64,000 nucleotides of DNA from CAZKWG01 sp964615375 (GTDB lineage: Bacteria; Myxococcota_A; UBA796; CAZKWG01): contig CAZTOW010000015.1 of the NCBI GenBank assembly GCA_964615375.1, forward strand, positions 62,001-126,000, read 5' to 3'. Positions 51,927 through 60,638 of the stretch are shown here, one piece after another; position 1 is the first letter of the stretch; every line of letters starts with the position of its first letter. The translations under genes were made by a program, and so were the position numbers. Under the pieces are notes generated by a model. That model was given only the letters and a program-made list of their open reading frames with translations, searched no databases and was not told where the DNA came from.

Positions 51927-52766
51927 TCAGTAGTCCAGGGCGGCGCGCGCGGCGGCGGCGATGGCGGCGGGATCGGCCTCCACCTCGGCGGGCGGGGCCT
52001 CCAGGCGCAGGAAGGCGGCGCGGACGGTCTCCACCAGCGCGGCCCGAGCGCTCCCCACCAGCAGCGCGCGGCCGGTGCGGGCGACGCTCGCGCCCACGGT
52101 GTCCAGGTCCAGGGGGGCGAGCGAGCGCAGGTCGATGACCTCGAGCGCCACGCCGTCCGGGGCGAGCAGGTCGGCCGCCTCCAGCGCGGCGCTGACCCCG
52201 GCGCCCCAGGCCAGGGCCGTGACGTGAGCCCCCGCCCGCGCCACGCGCGCCCTGCCCAGCGGCAGCGCGTCCGCGGCCTCGACCGGAGCCGCCAGCACCT
52301 CGGCCGACTCCAGCAGCACCACCGGGCCCGCGGCGCGCAGGGCCTCCCTCAGCAGGGTCGCTCCGTCCGCCGCCACGCCCGCCGCCGCCACCCGGAGCCC
52401 GGGGATCGAGGCCAGCAGCGCGGAGGGGTCAGGTGCACCTGGCACCATCGGGACGCGCAGCACGACCGGCGCGGAGAACTCGCCCCGCAGCGGCGCCGCC
52501 TCCTGCCCGAGCTGCTGGAGCGCGCCCCAGAGCGCCTCTGGCCCGCTGAGCTCGACCACCGGCCGCGCCCCGCCCATCGCCATGCCCACCGCCACCCCGA
52601 CCAGGGTGGCGTCGGCGGCCGGCAGCAGGTGGACGCGCCCCGGCGCCTGCGCCCGGAGGCCCGCGCACACCGGGCTCAGCTCCAGAGCCTCGCCCAGCAG
52701 CGCCACGCTCCCGTCCTCGGTGAGCGCCTGAGAGAGCGCGGATCGCAGCGCCAGCAGCCCGGTCAT
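51927..52766 (-). CDS. Degenerate E1-beta-like protein
   Basis: A 279-residue protein from the ATG at 52766 with the two-domain plan of E1-beta: a transketolase-like pyrimidine-binding part (ATLVGVAVGMAMGGARPVVEL) and C-terminal VALEVIDLRSLAPLDLDTV. E1-beta is normally about 325 residues. The catalytic Glu of the PIAE motif that activates thiamine diphosphate is Asp or lost here (LPAADATLVG), and the HSQ loop is missing. The start overlaps the lipA stop. The frame open upstream is antisense or shadow coding. Confidence 0.72.
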   Translation of the reverse strand: MTGLLALRSALSQALTEDGSVALLGEALELSPVCAGLRAQAPGRVHLLPAADATLVGVAVGMAMGGARPVVELSGPEALWGALQQLGQEAAPLRGEFSAPVVLRVPMVPGAPDPSALLASIPGLRVAAAGVAADGATLLREALRAAGPVVLLESAEVLAAPVEAADALPLGRARVARAGAHVTALAWGAGVSAALEAADLLAPDGVALEVIDLRSLAPLDLDTVGASVARTGRALLVGSARAALVETVRAAFLRLEAPPAEVEADPAAIAAAARAALDY

Positions 52767-53683
52767 GCGGAGACCTCGGCCATCCCGGCGGGGACGACGC
52801 GCGCCGTGCCGCCCCGGGACAGGTACTCGTGGATGAAGAACTCGCCCGCCCGATACGAGCTGCGGACCAGCGGCCCGCTGGCGACGAACTTGAAGCCGAG
52901 CCCCAGGCCCAGCTCGCGGTAGCGCTCGAAGACCTCGGGGTGGATGTACTCCACCACCGGCAGGTACTGCTCGCTCGGCCGCAGGTACTGACCGAGGGTC
53001 AGGAAGTCCACGCTCGCCGCGCGCAGGTCGCCCATGGCCTGCAGGACCTCGAGCTCGCTCTCGCCGTGGCCCACCATCAAGCTGGACTTGGTGAGGCGCT
53101 CGCCGTCCATCTCCTTGATCATGCGCAGCACGTCGAGGCTCTGGCGGTAGCTGGCGCGCGGGTCGCGCACCCTTGGCGTGAGCCGGTCCACCGTCTCCAG
53201 GTTGTGGGAGATGACGTCCGGCCGCGCCTCGACGATGGTGCGCACCAGCTCGGGCTGACCCTGGAAGTCCGGGATGAGGACCTCCACGAAGGTCTGCGGC
53301 GCGGCGGCGCGGATCTCGCGCACGCAGGCGGCGAAGTGCCCGGCGCCCTGGTCGTGCAGGTCGTCGCGGTCCACGCTGGTCACGACCACGTAGCTGAGCT
53401 TCATCTCGGCGATGGTGCGGGCCACGTTGGCCGGCTCGTCGCGGTCCAGGGGCGCGCCCCGGCGCCGGGTCTCCACCGCGCAGAAGCGGCAACCGCGCGT
53501 GCAGATGTCGCCCATGACCATGAAGGTCGCGGTCCCGCCGCCCCAGCACTCCCCGATGTTCGGGCAGTGGGCCTCCTCGCAGACCGTGTGCAGCTTGCGC
53601 TCGCGCGAGCGCTCCTTGATCCACGCGTAACGCTCCCCGCCCGGGGCGCGTACCTTCAACCAGGGCGGCTTGCTGCGGTGCAT
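52763..53683 (-). CDS. lipA: Lipoyl synthase LipA
   Basis: A 306-residue radical SAM enzyme that inserts two sulfurs into octanoyl groups. The auxiliary cluster motif is CEEAHCPNIGEC and the radical SAM motif is CTRGCRFC; the C-terminal serine motif is GPLVRSSYRAGE. It is the first gene of the lipoate-linked operon and matches lipB 7 kb away. Confidence 0.97.
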   Translation of the reverse strand: MHRSKPPWLKVRAPGGERYAWIKERSRERKLHTVCEEAHCPNIGECWGGGTATFMVMGDICTRGCRFCAVETRRRGAPLDRDEPANVARTIAEMKLSYVVVTSVDRDDLHDQGAGHFAACVREIRAAAPQTFVEVLIPDFQGQPELVRTIVEARPDVISHNLETVDRLTPRVRDPRASYRQSLDVLRMIKEMDGERLTKSSLMVGHGESELEVLQAMGDLRAASVDFLTLGQYLRPSEQYLPVVEYIHPEVFERYRELGLGLGFKFVASGPLVRSSYRAGEFFIHEYLSRGGTARVVPAGMAEVSA

Positions 53684-53749
53684 GGGCCCTCCAGAGCGGG
53701 GCAGGGGCTCTATCCTGATCCGCGCCGGGGGGCGAGGGGGGCCGGACCG

Positions 53750-54733
53750 CTAGCGCCTGTCCAGGCCCTCCAGCCCGACCACCAGCCCCGCGCTGGGCGG
53801 CAGCCCCGTGAGATAACGGGCCTCCACCCCGACGAAGAGCCCGCGTTGGAGCCGCAGCCCGGCCTCCGCGGACAGCGTCGGGCCGACGCGGACGGTCTGG
53901 TGCCCCTGGGGCCAGGTGGGGTCGATGACGTAGTCCCAGGTCTCCGTGATCCCGAAGCCCAGGCCGCCGTACTGCCCGGTCTGGCCGGGGCGCGCGCCGA
54001 GCTGGGCCACGGCCTCGCCCCAGGCCCAGGCGCTGTGGCCGTGCGTGGAGAGGATATCCAGGGTGGAGCTCCCCAACCCCGCGCGCAGCCCACCGCGCAG
54101 CGGCGCGTCCGGCTCGACGCCCCAGACGGCCAGCGAGGGCGCCACCCCCAGCCCGAGCCCGCTCAGCCCAACCCAGCCGCGCACCTCGAGATCCAGCCGT
54201 GAAGGTGGCGCTGCGGGCGGCGGGGGCGGAGGGCCGGGAGGCCGTGGGGGAGCGGGCCGGGCCAGGGGCGGCGGGGGTCCCGGCGGCCTGGGGGGAGCGG
54301 GCCGGGCCAGGGGCGGGGGAGCGGGCCGGGCCTGTGGCGGCGGGGCCGGTCGGGCCTCTGCGGGAGCGGCCGGTCGGGCCACGACCCGGGGCGTCGGGCG
54401 CTCCGGGGCCTTGTCCGCGCAGGATCCGTGCCCCGCGATGGCCCATCCCTCGTCCCCGTCCCAGCTCACGGCCAGCGCGCAGCTCCGCCCGGTGATCGCC
54501 AGCTGCTCGGCGATCTCGGCCTCGTCTCCGCGCGTGAGCGGGACCAGCCGCGCGCCCTCGAAGCGCCCCAGCAGCGCGTCCATCACCTCCTGGCAGACCG
54601 GCAGGCCCACGCAGCCCACCAGGACCTCCTCCTTCTCGGGCAGCGCGCCGAAGCGGGCCTGAAGCGGCGCCTCCAGCGCGCCTTGCTCCGCCCGAGCGTC
54701 GAGGATGGCGAGCAGGATGAGCGGTGGGGCCAT
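53750..54733 (-). CDS. Pro-rich linker protein with barrel-like C-terminus
   Basis: A 327-residue protein starting at an ATG behind GGGGAGGA. The N-terminus has a hydrophobic segment (PLILLAILDA), then a domain with two Cys (GCVGLPVCQEV) that may sense or bind a ligand. Residues about 125-195 are a Pro-rich linker built from repeats of LARPAPPRPPGPPPP. The last 130 residues alternate hydrophobic and Gly/polar residues (GWVGLSGLGLGVAPSLAVWG), as in outer-membrane barrel-like domains. No family is recognised. It lies before lipA on the same strand. Confidence 0.65.
   Translation of the reverse strand: MAPPLILLAILDARAEQGALEAPLQARFGALPEKEEVLVGCVGLPVCQEVMDALLGRFEGARLVPLTRGDEAEIAEQLAITGRSCALAVSWDGDEGWAIAGHGSCADKAPERPTPRVVARPAAPAEARPAPPPQARPAPPPLARPAPPRPPGPPPPLARPAPPRPPGPPPPPPAAPPSRLDLEVRGWVGLSGLGLGVAPSLAVWGVEPDAPLRGGLRAGLGSSTLDILSTHGHSAWAWGEAVAQLGARPGQTGQYGGLGFGITETWDYVIDPTWPQGHQTVRVGPTLSAEAGLRLQRGLFVGVEARYLTGLPPSAGLVVGLEGLDRR
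54230..54340. repeat. GC-rich tandem repeat in Pro-rich linker
   Basis: Repeated units around GGGGGAGCGGGCCGGGCCAG encode the LARPAPPRPPGPPPP repeats. The nearly pure G/C block could vary in copy number by slippage. Confidence 0.7.
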
Positions 54734-54817
54734 GGGGTCCTCCCCGGGGGGATGGAGAGGATCACAGCCTACCACGGGCTTCTCTTGCCACGTCGAGAGT
54801 TCGCCTCCGCGCCCGGA

Positions 54818-56098
54818 TCACGTAAACAATCGCGCGGCCTCCACCTTCCAGAGCGGCGCCCCCTCCCGCTCCAGCGGCGCGCAGACCGGGTCATGAGAGA
54901 CGACCAGCCCGAGCAGCAGCGGCTTGTCCAGGAACCGATCGAGGTCTCGCAGGTGCCGGACGTCCTCCGACCCCACCCGCAGGGAGGACTTGACCTCGAT
55001 CGCCACGAAGCCCGCGTCGAGCTCGATGAGCAGATCCACCTCCCGCCCGTCGTACGTCCGAAGGTAGCTGAGCTCGACGGGCAGCCGGTGGGTGCGCGCC
55101 TGCTTCGCCACCTCCGCGACGACCGCGTTCTCCACCTCGAAGCCGTCCGGCAACCCGCGGCGCTTCAGCAGGGCGCGGTGGACGCCCGGGTCGAGGAAGT
55201 GGAGCTTCTCCTGGCGCGCCAGGCGCTTCTCCGGGTTTCGGAACCAGGCAGGAAGCCGAAGCACCTGATAGCTGACCTCCAGGTAGCGCATGTACTGCTG
55301 CGCCGTCGGCGCGGACACGCCAGAGAGTCGGCCCAGCTCGGCGTAATTGAGCGGTCGGGACACCCGCATCGCCGCGGCCTGCTGGGCGCGGGCGAAGGGC
55401 TCCAGGCGATCGAGGCGCGCGAGATCGGCGAGGTCCCGCTGAAGGTAGGTGGCCTGGTAGTCCTGGAGCCAGGCGAAGCGATCCTCGTCGTCGTAGCCGG
55501 CGTGGGTGAGCACGGGCATCCCGCCCCAGGCGAGGAAGCGCTCCCAGGCGGCGCGCGCCCGGTCTACCCGCGCGTCGAGGATGGGAGCCACGGCGAGCTC
55601 GGCCTCTACCGCCGCCGCGGGTCGATCCGCGCGGAGCAGCCGCACGAGCAGGCTCTCAGGGGGAGCCATCGCGAGCCCGGGCGCTTGAAGGAGCTCGGGC
55701 AGGGTCAGCGGGAACAGCTCGGTGAGCGCCACCCGCCCGGCCATGGACTCCCGGATCCGGCTCATGAGGAGGATCTGGCTCGATCCCAGCAGCACGTAAC
55801 GGACGGAGGGGTCCCGGTCGTAGCAGGCCTTCAATGTGTCGAAGATGCTCGGGAGCTTCTGCGCCTCGTCGATGATCGCTCGCGGCATTCGCGCGATCCA
55901 GCCTTCGGGCCCGAGGCGCTCCCACTGAGCGCGCTCCTGGGGAGAGTCCAGGTTCACCAGAGGGTAGTCCGGGAAGGCCATGCGCGCGAGCGTGGACTTC
56001 CCCGTCTGGCGCGCGCCCGTGATCGCGACCATGCGCCCGCGCGGGCGAGCGTGGAGGGAGCAGAGGGCGGGCAGGATCTCGCGTGAGAGCGTCAGCAT
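54818..56098 (-). CDS. AAA ATPase with DUF4143 domain
   Basis: A 426-residue protein of the ATPase-DUF4143 family. Walker A is GARQTGKST (28-36), Walker B area is RAIIDEAQKLP, followed by YVLLGSSQILL (sensor). The C-terminal DUF4143 part (about 205-400) carries a restriction-like nuclease region with VEVSSLR-type EIKSSL (VAIEVKSSLRVG) and DxxIELD upstream (VDLLIELDAGF). The family is widespread, often on mobile or defence loci, and its function is unsettled. It has a lower GC content than its neighbours and an AT-rich palindrome before its start. Confidence 0.92.
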   Translation of the reverse strand: MLTLSREILPALCSLHARPRGRMVAITGARQTGKSTLARMAFPDYPLVNLDSPQERAQWERLGPEGWIARMPRAIIDEAQKLPSIFDTLKACYDRDPSVRYVLLGSSQILLMSRIRESMAGRVALTELFPLTLPELLQAPGLAMAPPESLLVRLLRADRPAAAVEAELAVAPILDARVDRARAAWERFLAWGGMPVLTHAGYDDEDRFAWLQDYQATYLQRDLADLARLDRLEPFARAQQAAAMRVSRPLNYAELGRLSGVSAPTAQQYMRYLEVSYQVLRLPAWFRNPEKRLARQEKLHFLDPGVHRALLKRRGLPDGFEVENAVVAEVAKQARTHRLPVELSYLRTYDGREVDLLIELDAGFVAIEVKSSLRVGSEDVRHLRDLDRFLDKPLLLGLVVSHDPVCAPLEREGAPLWKVEAARLFT

Positions 56099-56101
56099 CG
56101 C

Positions 56102-56126
56102 TTTTGAATTTACGCCAAATTCAAAA
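56102..56126. promoter_or_regulatory. Perfect palindrome upstream of the DUF4143 ATPase gene
   Basis: TTTTGAATTT (56102-56111) and AAATTCAAAA (56117-56126) are exact inverted repeats around ACGCC. They lie 3 bases before the ATG at 56098, so they cover the site where a ribosome or polymerase would bind. An operator for self-repression is the likeliest role. Confidence 0.65.
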
Positions 56127-56195
56127 CCATGGCAACACAGCTCCAGGCTCCGCCTTCGCTCCTGTCGGGCTCCGTGAACCTGTTAAGCTGAAGAG

Positions 56196-57890
56196 ATGAT
56201 CGCCGACCCCGAGCAACGCGCCCTCGCCGCCTTCCTCGCGCGCTCGGCCCCTGCTGCTCCGGTGGACGCGGAGGGGTGGATCACGCTCCGCGCCGAGGCC
56301 CTGGGCGCGGCGCTCTCGCTCTCGGCGGACCTGCTGCTGGGGGTGGATGCGGACGCGGTCGTCACGCTGGTGAGCCCGCGGGCGGCGGCCTTCTTCCCGC
56401 GCGAGCTCCAGGGGCTGCCGGCGCGCGAGGCGCTCAGCTACGCGGCCTTGGAGGCGCTGGTGGGCGGCGAGCCCGAGCCGGAGGAGCTGCTGGCCCGCGG
56501 GGGCGCGCGGCGGGCGATCCGCTGGCGCGCGGTGCCCACGGGGGAGGGGCCGCTGCCCGCGCTGCTGCTCGGGCAGGACGTCACCGACGTGCAGCGCGCC
56601 ACCACCCGGCTCGGCAACCGCGTGCAGCGGCTGGAGGCCATGCACGCCATCAGCCTCGCGCTGGGGCAGGGCGAGGATCTTGGCGAGCTCTACGGGATGG
56701 GCCTCTCGCGGCTGGCGGACCTCGTGCCGCTGATCTTCGGGGCGCTCTACCGCCTGAGCGGGGATCGGGGCGCGCCGGACGAGGCGCGGCTGGTGGGCGT
56801 GGTGGCCTGGAGCCAGGGGGAGGGGCGCACGCTGGACGAGGCGCTGCCGCTGGACGCACATCCGGCCTCCGAGGCCATCCTTCAGCGCGCGCCGGTCCTG
56901 ATGAGCACCTCGGGCTCCAGCGCGCTGGCCTGGCCGCAGCTCCAGCTCCTCGGGCGCCAGGGGGTGCGGACGGTGGCGGCGGTGCCGCTGCTGGAGGAGA
57001 GCCGCGCGCTCGGCGTGCTGTGGCTGGGCACGGCGCGCCCCCAGGGCTTCTCGGCGGAGGACCTGGACGCCGCGCAGGAGCTGGCGGGGCTGCTGGTCAA
57101 CGCGATGGTGCGGCAGCGGCTGATGGACCGCATCGCCGGCCACACGCGCGAGCTGGAGGCGCGGGTCGCCGCCCGCACGTCCGAGCTGGAGAGCACCCGC
57201 GAGCAGCTCCTGGCCGCCGCGCGCCTGTCCAGCATCGGCGAGCTCTCCGCCGGCGTGGCCCACGAGCTCAACCAGCCCCTGAACGTGATCACCGGCTACC
57301 TCGAGCTGTTGCAGGACGGGGAGCTGGGCCCGGACGAGGCGGCGCACGCCATCGACGTGATGGCCAAGGCCGCCGACCGGATGGCCGGGCTCGTCCGCCA
57401 CCTGCGCGACTTCTCGCGGGCCGGGGTGGAGACGCTGCGGGCGGTGGACCTGCGGCAGGTGCTGGACATGGCGCGCGAGCTCACGGCGCGGGCCACGAAG
57501 CGCCCGATCGAGGTCCGCTGGCAGCGCCCGGCCGAGCCCGTGATGGTGCTGGGCGATCCGGGGCGTCTGGAGCAGCTCTTCATCAACCTGCTGGCCAACG
57601 CCATGCAGGCCACCGAGCAGCACGGCGGCGTGAAGGTCTCGCTGCGGGCGCTGCGGGCGGGGGGCGACCTTCACGTCGAGGTGGAGGACGAGGGATCCGG
57701 CGTGCCGCCGCACCTGCGCGGGCGCATCTTCGAGCCCTTCTTCACGACCAAGGAGCGCGGGCAGGGCACCGGGCTGGGGCTCTCCATCAGCGCCAAGATC
57801 GTGAGCGAGCACCAGGGCCGCATCGAGGTGGGCGACGGCGCGCGCGGGGCGGTCTTCCGCGTGATCCTGCCGAGCTACCGGATGGCCTGA
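56196..57890 (+). CDS. Sensor histidine kinase (PAS-like, GAF, HisKA, HATPase)
   Basis: A 564-residue cytoplasmic kinase. A PAS-like region covers about 35-135, a GAF domain about 145-310, then a coiled coil (ELEARVAARTSELESTREQLL). The H-box is GVAHELNQPLNVI with the phosphorylated His. The HATPase domain has NLLANAMQATE, DEGSGVPP and GQGTGLGLS. There is no membrane segment, so it senses an internal signal. No response regulator is adjacent. Its 3' end overlaps the convergent DUF547 gene by 16 bp. Confidence 0.93.
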   Translation: MIADPEQRALAAFLARSAPAAPVDAEGWITLRAEALGAALSLSADLLLGVDADAVVTLVSPRAAAFFPRELQGLPAREALSYAALEALVGGEPEPEELLARGGARRAIRWRAVPTGEGPLPALLLGQDVTDVQRATTRLGNRVQRLEAMHAISLALGQGEDLGELYGMGLSRLADLVPLIFGALYRLSGDRGAPDEARLVGVVAWSQGEGRTLDEALPLDAHPASEAILQRAPVLMSTSGSSALAWPQLQLLGRQGVRTVAAVPLLEESRALGVLWLGTARPQGFSAEDLDAAQELAGLLVNAMVRQRLMDRIAGHTRELEARVAARTSELESTREQLLAAARLSSIGELSAGVAHELNQPLNVITGYLELLQDGELGPDEAAHAIDVMAKAADRMAGLVRHLRDFSRAGVETLRAVDLRQVLDMARELTARATKRPIEVRWQRPAEPVMVLGDPGRLEQLFINLLANAMQATEQHGGVKVSLRALRAGGDLHVEVEDEGSGVPPHLRGRIFEPFFTTKERGQGTGLGLSISAKIVSEHQGRIEVGDGARGAVFRVILPSYRMA

Positions 57891-58672
57891 CCGGCGCGCG
57901 CGGGGCCGTCCAGGCGGTCCTCGGGGGGGAAGGTCCCGAGCGGGCAGTCGTCGAGGTGGTCCAGCATCCAGCGGCGGGGCGGGCCGGCGACGTACTCCTG
58001 GAGGGCGATGCAGAGGTTGGCCGCGCCGTAGAAGTCGCGGAAGTCCTTGCGGTAGTCGTAGAGGTCCGCGTTGACCGCCCAGCCCTCGCCCTCGCGCCGC
58101 AGCCCGCCGTCGCGCATGAGCCAGTCGTAGAGCCCGAGCTTCAGCACGGCGCGCAGGTACTCCGGTCGCCACCAGCGCAGCCGCGGGCCGTCGGCGGTCC
58201 CCAGCCAGAGGGCGCCGGCCACCTCGGGCTCCTGGAAGACGCTGACGACGCGGTGCGTGCGCAGGCGCTCCAGCGTGATCCACTCGTTGTCCACGCGGAA
58301 GGAGCGATCCTCGCGCAGCGCCCGCGGGACGCGCAGGAGGCTGGGGTCGGCGCCCTCGGACAGCACGAAGCGCAGCACCAGGTCCACGACCAGGGCGTTG
58401 TGCATGTTCAGCATGGACGAGAGGCGCTCGTCCTCGCGCGACTCGGGGATTCGTCGGGACTCCGGCCCGCTCTTCGCGTACCAGGCCAGCACCTCGTCCA
58501 GGGTCTGGCGCTCCTCCTGGATGATCGCCCAGTCCACCCCTCCATGGCGGGTCGCGCGCAGGACCACCTGCTCCCAGCGCGGGGCGGGCGAGCCCTGGAC
58601 GTCCAGGTCCGGGGGCTCCACCCGCTCGGCGCAGCCCACGACCAGCAACAGCCCCAGCGCCAGAGCCCTCAC
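57875..58672 (-). CDS. DUF547 lipoprotein
   Basis: A 265-residue protein starting at a GTG that overlaps the FHA gene stop. The signal ends in a lipobox (LLLVVGC, Cys14). The DUF547 domain is shown by MLNMHNALVVDLVLRF (replacing the usual FWINAYNA), RSFRVDNEWITLERL and the C-terminal YLRAVLKLGLYDW. DUF547 proteins have a papain-like fold in some members but here the exact catalytic set is unclear. It probably works in the envelope. Confidence 0.82.
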   Translation of the reverse strand: MRALALGLLLVVGCAERVEPPDLDVQGSPAPRWEQVVLRATRHGGVDWAIIQEERQTLDEVLAWYAKSGPESRRIPESREDERLSSMLNMHNALVVDLVLRFVLSEGADPSLLRVPRALREDRSFRVDNEWITLERLRTHRVVSVFQEPEVAGALWLGTADGPRLRWWRPEYLRAVLKLGLYDWLMRDGGLRREGEGWAVNADLYDYRKDFRDFYGAANLCIALQEYVAGPPRRWMLDHLDDCPLGTFPPEDRLDGPARAGQAIR

Positions 58673-59277
58673 CCCTGGCTCTTCAGCCAGGCGATGGCCG
58701 CGGTGACGAGGCCCCCGCAGCCCACCAGCGCCGCGCCGCCGACCGCCACGATCAGCGCGACCACGTTCCTGGGTTGAAACAGGGCGCCAGACTTCAGCTG
58801 GTACCCGAGCTTGCGCGCCCCGGCCACCGATCCGATGCGCTGCAGCTCCACGTCCGCCTGGCGCCGGGCCTCGGCCCCCAGGCTGGCGGCGGAGAGGCGA
58901 TCGGCCCCGCGGGGGCGCGCGGCGGCGGGGGCGGCGTAGGTCTGGGCCTCCTGCACCCCCACCGTGAACCGCACCCCGTCGGCGGTGGCCAGGGAGAACG
59001 CCTCTCCGGGCGCCAGTGGCGCGGCGGAGCGCAGGCGCTCGGGCGCCCGGCCGATCCGGTGGACGAAGACCGCGCCCGCCATGTCCACCGGCTGCACCAG
59101 CGCGCGCCCGTCGGGCTGCACGATGAGCTGCGCATGCACCGGTCGGACGCCCAGGCTCGGGTGGAGGGCCAGCGCGCACTGCTGGCCATCGCTGCCCAGC
59201 AGCACGGTGCCGGCGAAGGGGCCGAAGACCTGCCCCCCGAACTCCGGGCTCAGCGCCAGCGTCACCTGCTTCGCCAT
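58669..59277 (-). CDS. FHA-domain protein with C-terminal membrane helix
   Basis: A 202-residue protein from the ATG at 59277. An FHA-like domain covers about 15-105 (TVLLGSDGQQCALALHPS, PVHAQLIVQPDGRALVQPV); the usual SxxH motif reads VRPVHAQL. A helix near the C-terminus (VVALIVAVGGAALVGCGGLV) anchors it. FHA domains bind phosphothreonine, so it may take a signal from Ser/Thr kinases such as the one at 28-31 kb. It is co-transcribed with the DUF547 gene. Confidence 0.75.
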   Translation of the reverse strand: MAKQVTLALSPEFGGQVFGPFAGTVLLGSDGQQCALALHPSLGVRPVHAQLIVQPDGRALVQPVDMAGAVFVHRIGRAPERLRSAAPLAPGEAFSLATADGVRFTVGVQEAQTYAAPAAARPRGADRLSAASLGAEARRQADVELQRIGSVAGARKLGYQLKSGALFQPRNVVALIVAVGGAALVGCGGLVTAAIAWLKSQG

Positions 59278-59335
59278 CGCCCAGTCCCTATCACGGCGTG
59301 ATACGGGTGCCTTTCCCGCACTCCCGAGGCTCCCG

Positions 59336-60637
59336 ATGACCGGCGACGAGATCCGCGAGAAGCACAAGCGCTACCTGATGCCCTCGACCATCAACTATTA
59401 CGCCGAGCCGGTCGCGGTCTCGCACGGCGAGGGTGTGTGGCTCACCGACGCGGACGGGCGCCAGTACCTCGACCTCTTCGGCGGCATCCTCACCGTCTCG
59501 CTCGCCCACGCCCAGCCGGACGTGGTGAGCGCGGTGCAGGTGCAGGCGGCGCGGCTCTCGCACATCTCCAGCCTCTACCCGACGGCCCCGGTCGTTCAGG
59601 TGGCGGAGACCCTGGCCGGGCTCGCCCCGGGCGGCATCTCGCAGAGCTTCTTCACCGCCAGCGGCACCGAGGCCGACGAGATGGCGGTGATGCTGGCCTT
59701 CGCCCACACGGGCAGCACCGAGCTCGTCGCGCTGCGCAACGGCTACTCCGGCCGCTCGCTGCTGGCGCAGTCGCTGACCGCGCACAGCAACTGGCGCAAC
59801 CTGCCGACCCAGGTGGCGGGGGTCAAGCACGCGCTGGAGCCCTACTGCTACCGCTGCCCGCTGGCGCAGAAGTACCCGGGCTGCGGGCTGGCCTGCGCCA
59901 AGGACATCGAGAAGCTCATCCAGTACACCACGACCGGCCAGATCGCCGGCTTCCTGGCCGAGCCCATCCAGGGCGTGGGTGGCTTCGTGGTCCCGCCGGA
60001 CGAGTACTTCCAGGTCGCCGTCGAGATCGTCAAGCGCTACGGCGGCCTCTTCATCTCCGACGAGGTGCAGACCGGCTTCGGCCGCACGGGCACCCACTGG
60101 TGGGGCATCCAGCACTACGGCGTGCAGCCGGACATGATGACCATGGCCAAGGGCATCGCCAACGGCCTGCCCGCCGCGGTCTGCATGGCGACGCCGGAGA
60201 TCGCGAAGAGCCTGCCCCGGCTGACCATCTCCACCTTCGGCGGCAGCCCCATCCCCATGGCGGCGGCCCAGGCCACCCTCGACGTCATGCAGCGCGAGGA
60301 CATCCCGGCCCGCGCGGCGCGCCTGGGGGCGGTGCTGAAGGACGGGCTGCTCGCGCTCCAGCGCCAGTTCCCCCACCAGCTCGGCGACGTGCGCGGCAAG
60401 GGGCTCATGTGGGGCGTGGAGATCGTCGTGGACGAGCTCGCCGGCGACCGCACGCCGGACGCGGCCACCACGAACCGCATCTTCGAGGCCGCCAAGGGCG
60501 AGGGCCTGCTCATCGGCAAGGGCGGCCGCTTCGGCAACGTCTTCCGCATCGCCCCGCCCATGCTCATCTCGGAGAGCGAGCTGAACGACGGGCTCGCCCG
60601 CTTCGAGCGCGCGCTGGCCGGGGCGAAGGTGCGCTGA
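59336..60637 (+). CDS. Class III PLP aminotransferase (AGXT2/GabT-like)
   Basis: A 433-residue aminotransferase from the ATG at 59336. Motifs are DADGRQYLDLFGGIL, FFTASGTEADEMAVM (PLP phosphate site), LFISDEVQTGFGRTG (PLP ring Asp) and the Schiff-base lysine in TMAKGIANGLPAAV. A four-Cys insert (CYRCPLAQKYPGCGLAC) sits in the middle, as in alanine-glyoxylate aminotransferase 2 homologues. It likely acts on alanine/glyoxylate or omega-amino acids. Confidence 0.92.
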   Translation: MTGDEIREKHKRYLMPSTINYYAEPVAVSHGEGVWLTDADGRQYLDLFGGILTVSLAHAQPDVVSAVQVQAARLSHISSLYPTAPVVQVAETLAGLAPGGISQSFFTASGTEADEMAVMLAFAHTGSTELVALRNGYSGRSLLAQSLTAHSNWRNLPTQVAGVKHALEPYCYRCPLAQKYPGCGLACAKDIEKLIQYTTTGQIAGFLAEPIQGVGGFVVPPDEYFQVAVEIVKRYGGLFISDEVQTGFGRTGTHWWGIQHYGVQPDMMTMAKGIANGLPAAVCMATPEIAKSLPRLTISTFGGSPIPMAAAQATLDVMQREDIPARAARLGAVLKDGLLALQRQFPHQLGDVRGKGLMWGVEIVVDELAGDRTPDAATTNRIFEAAKGEGLLIGKGGRFGNVFRIAPPMLISESELNDGLARFERALAGAKVR

Positions 60638-60638
60638 G

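Noticed and set aside
52767..54446. Upstream extension of the E1-beta-like frame
   Set aside because: It overlaps lipA in another frame and shows Arg/Gly-rich shadow composition.
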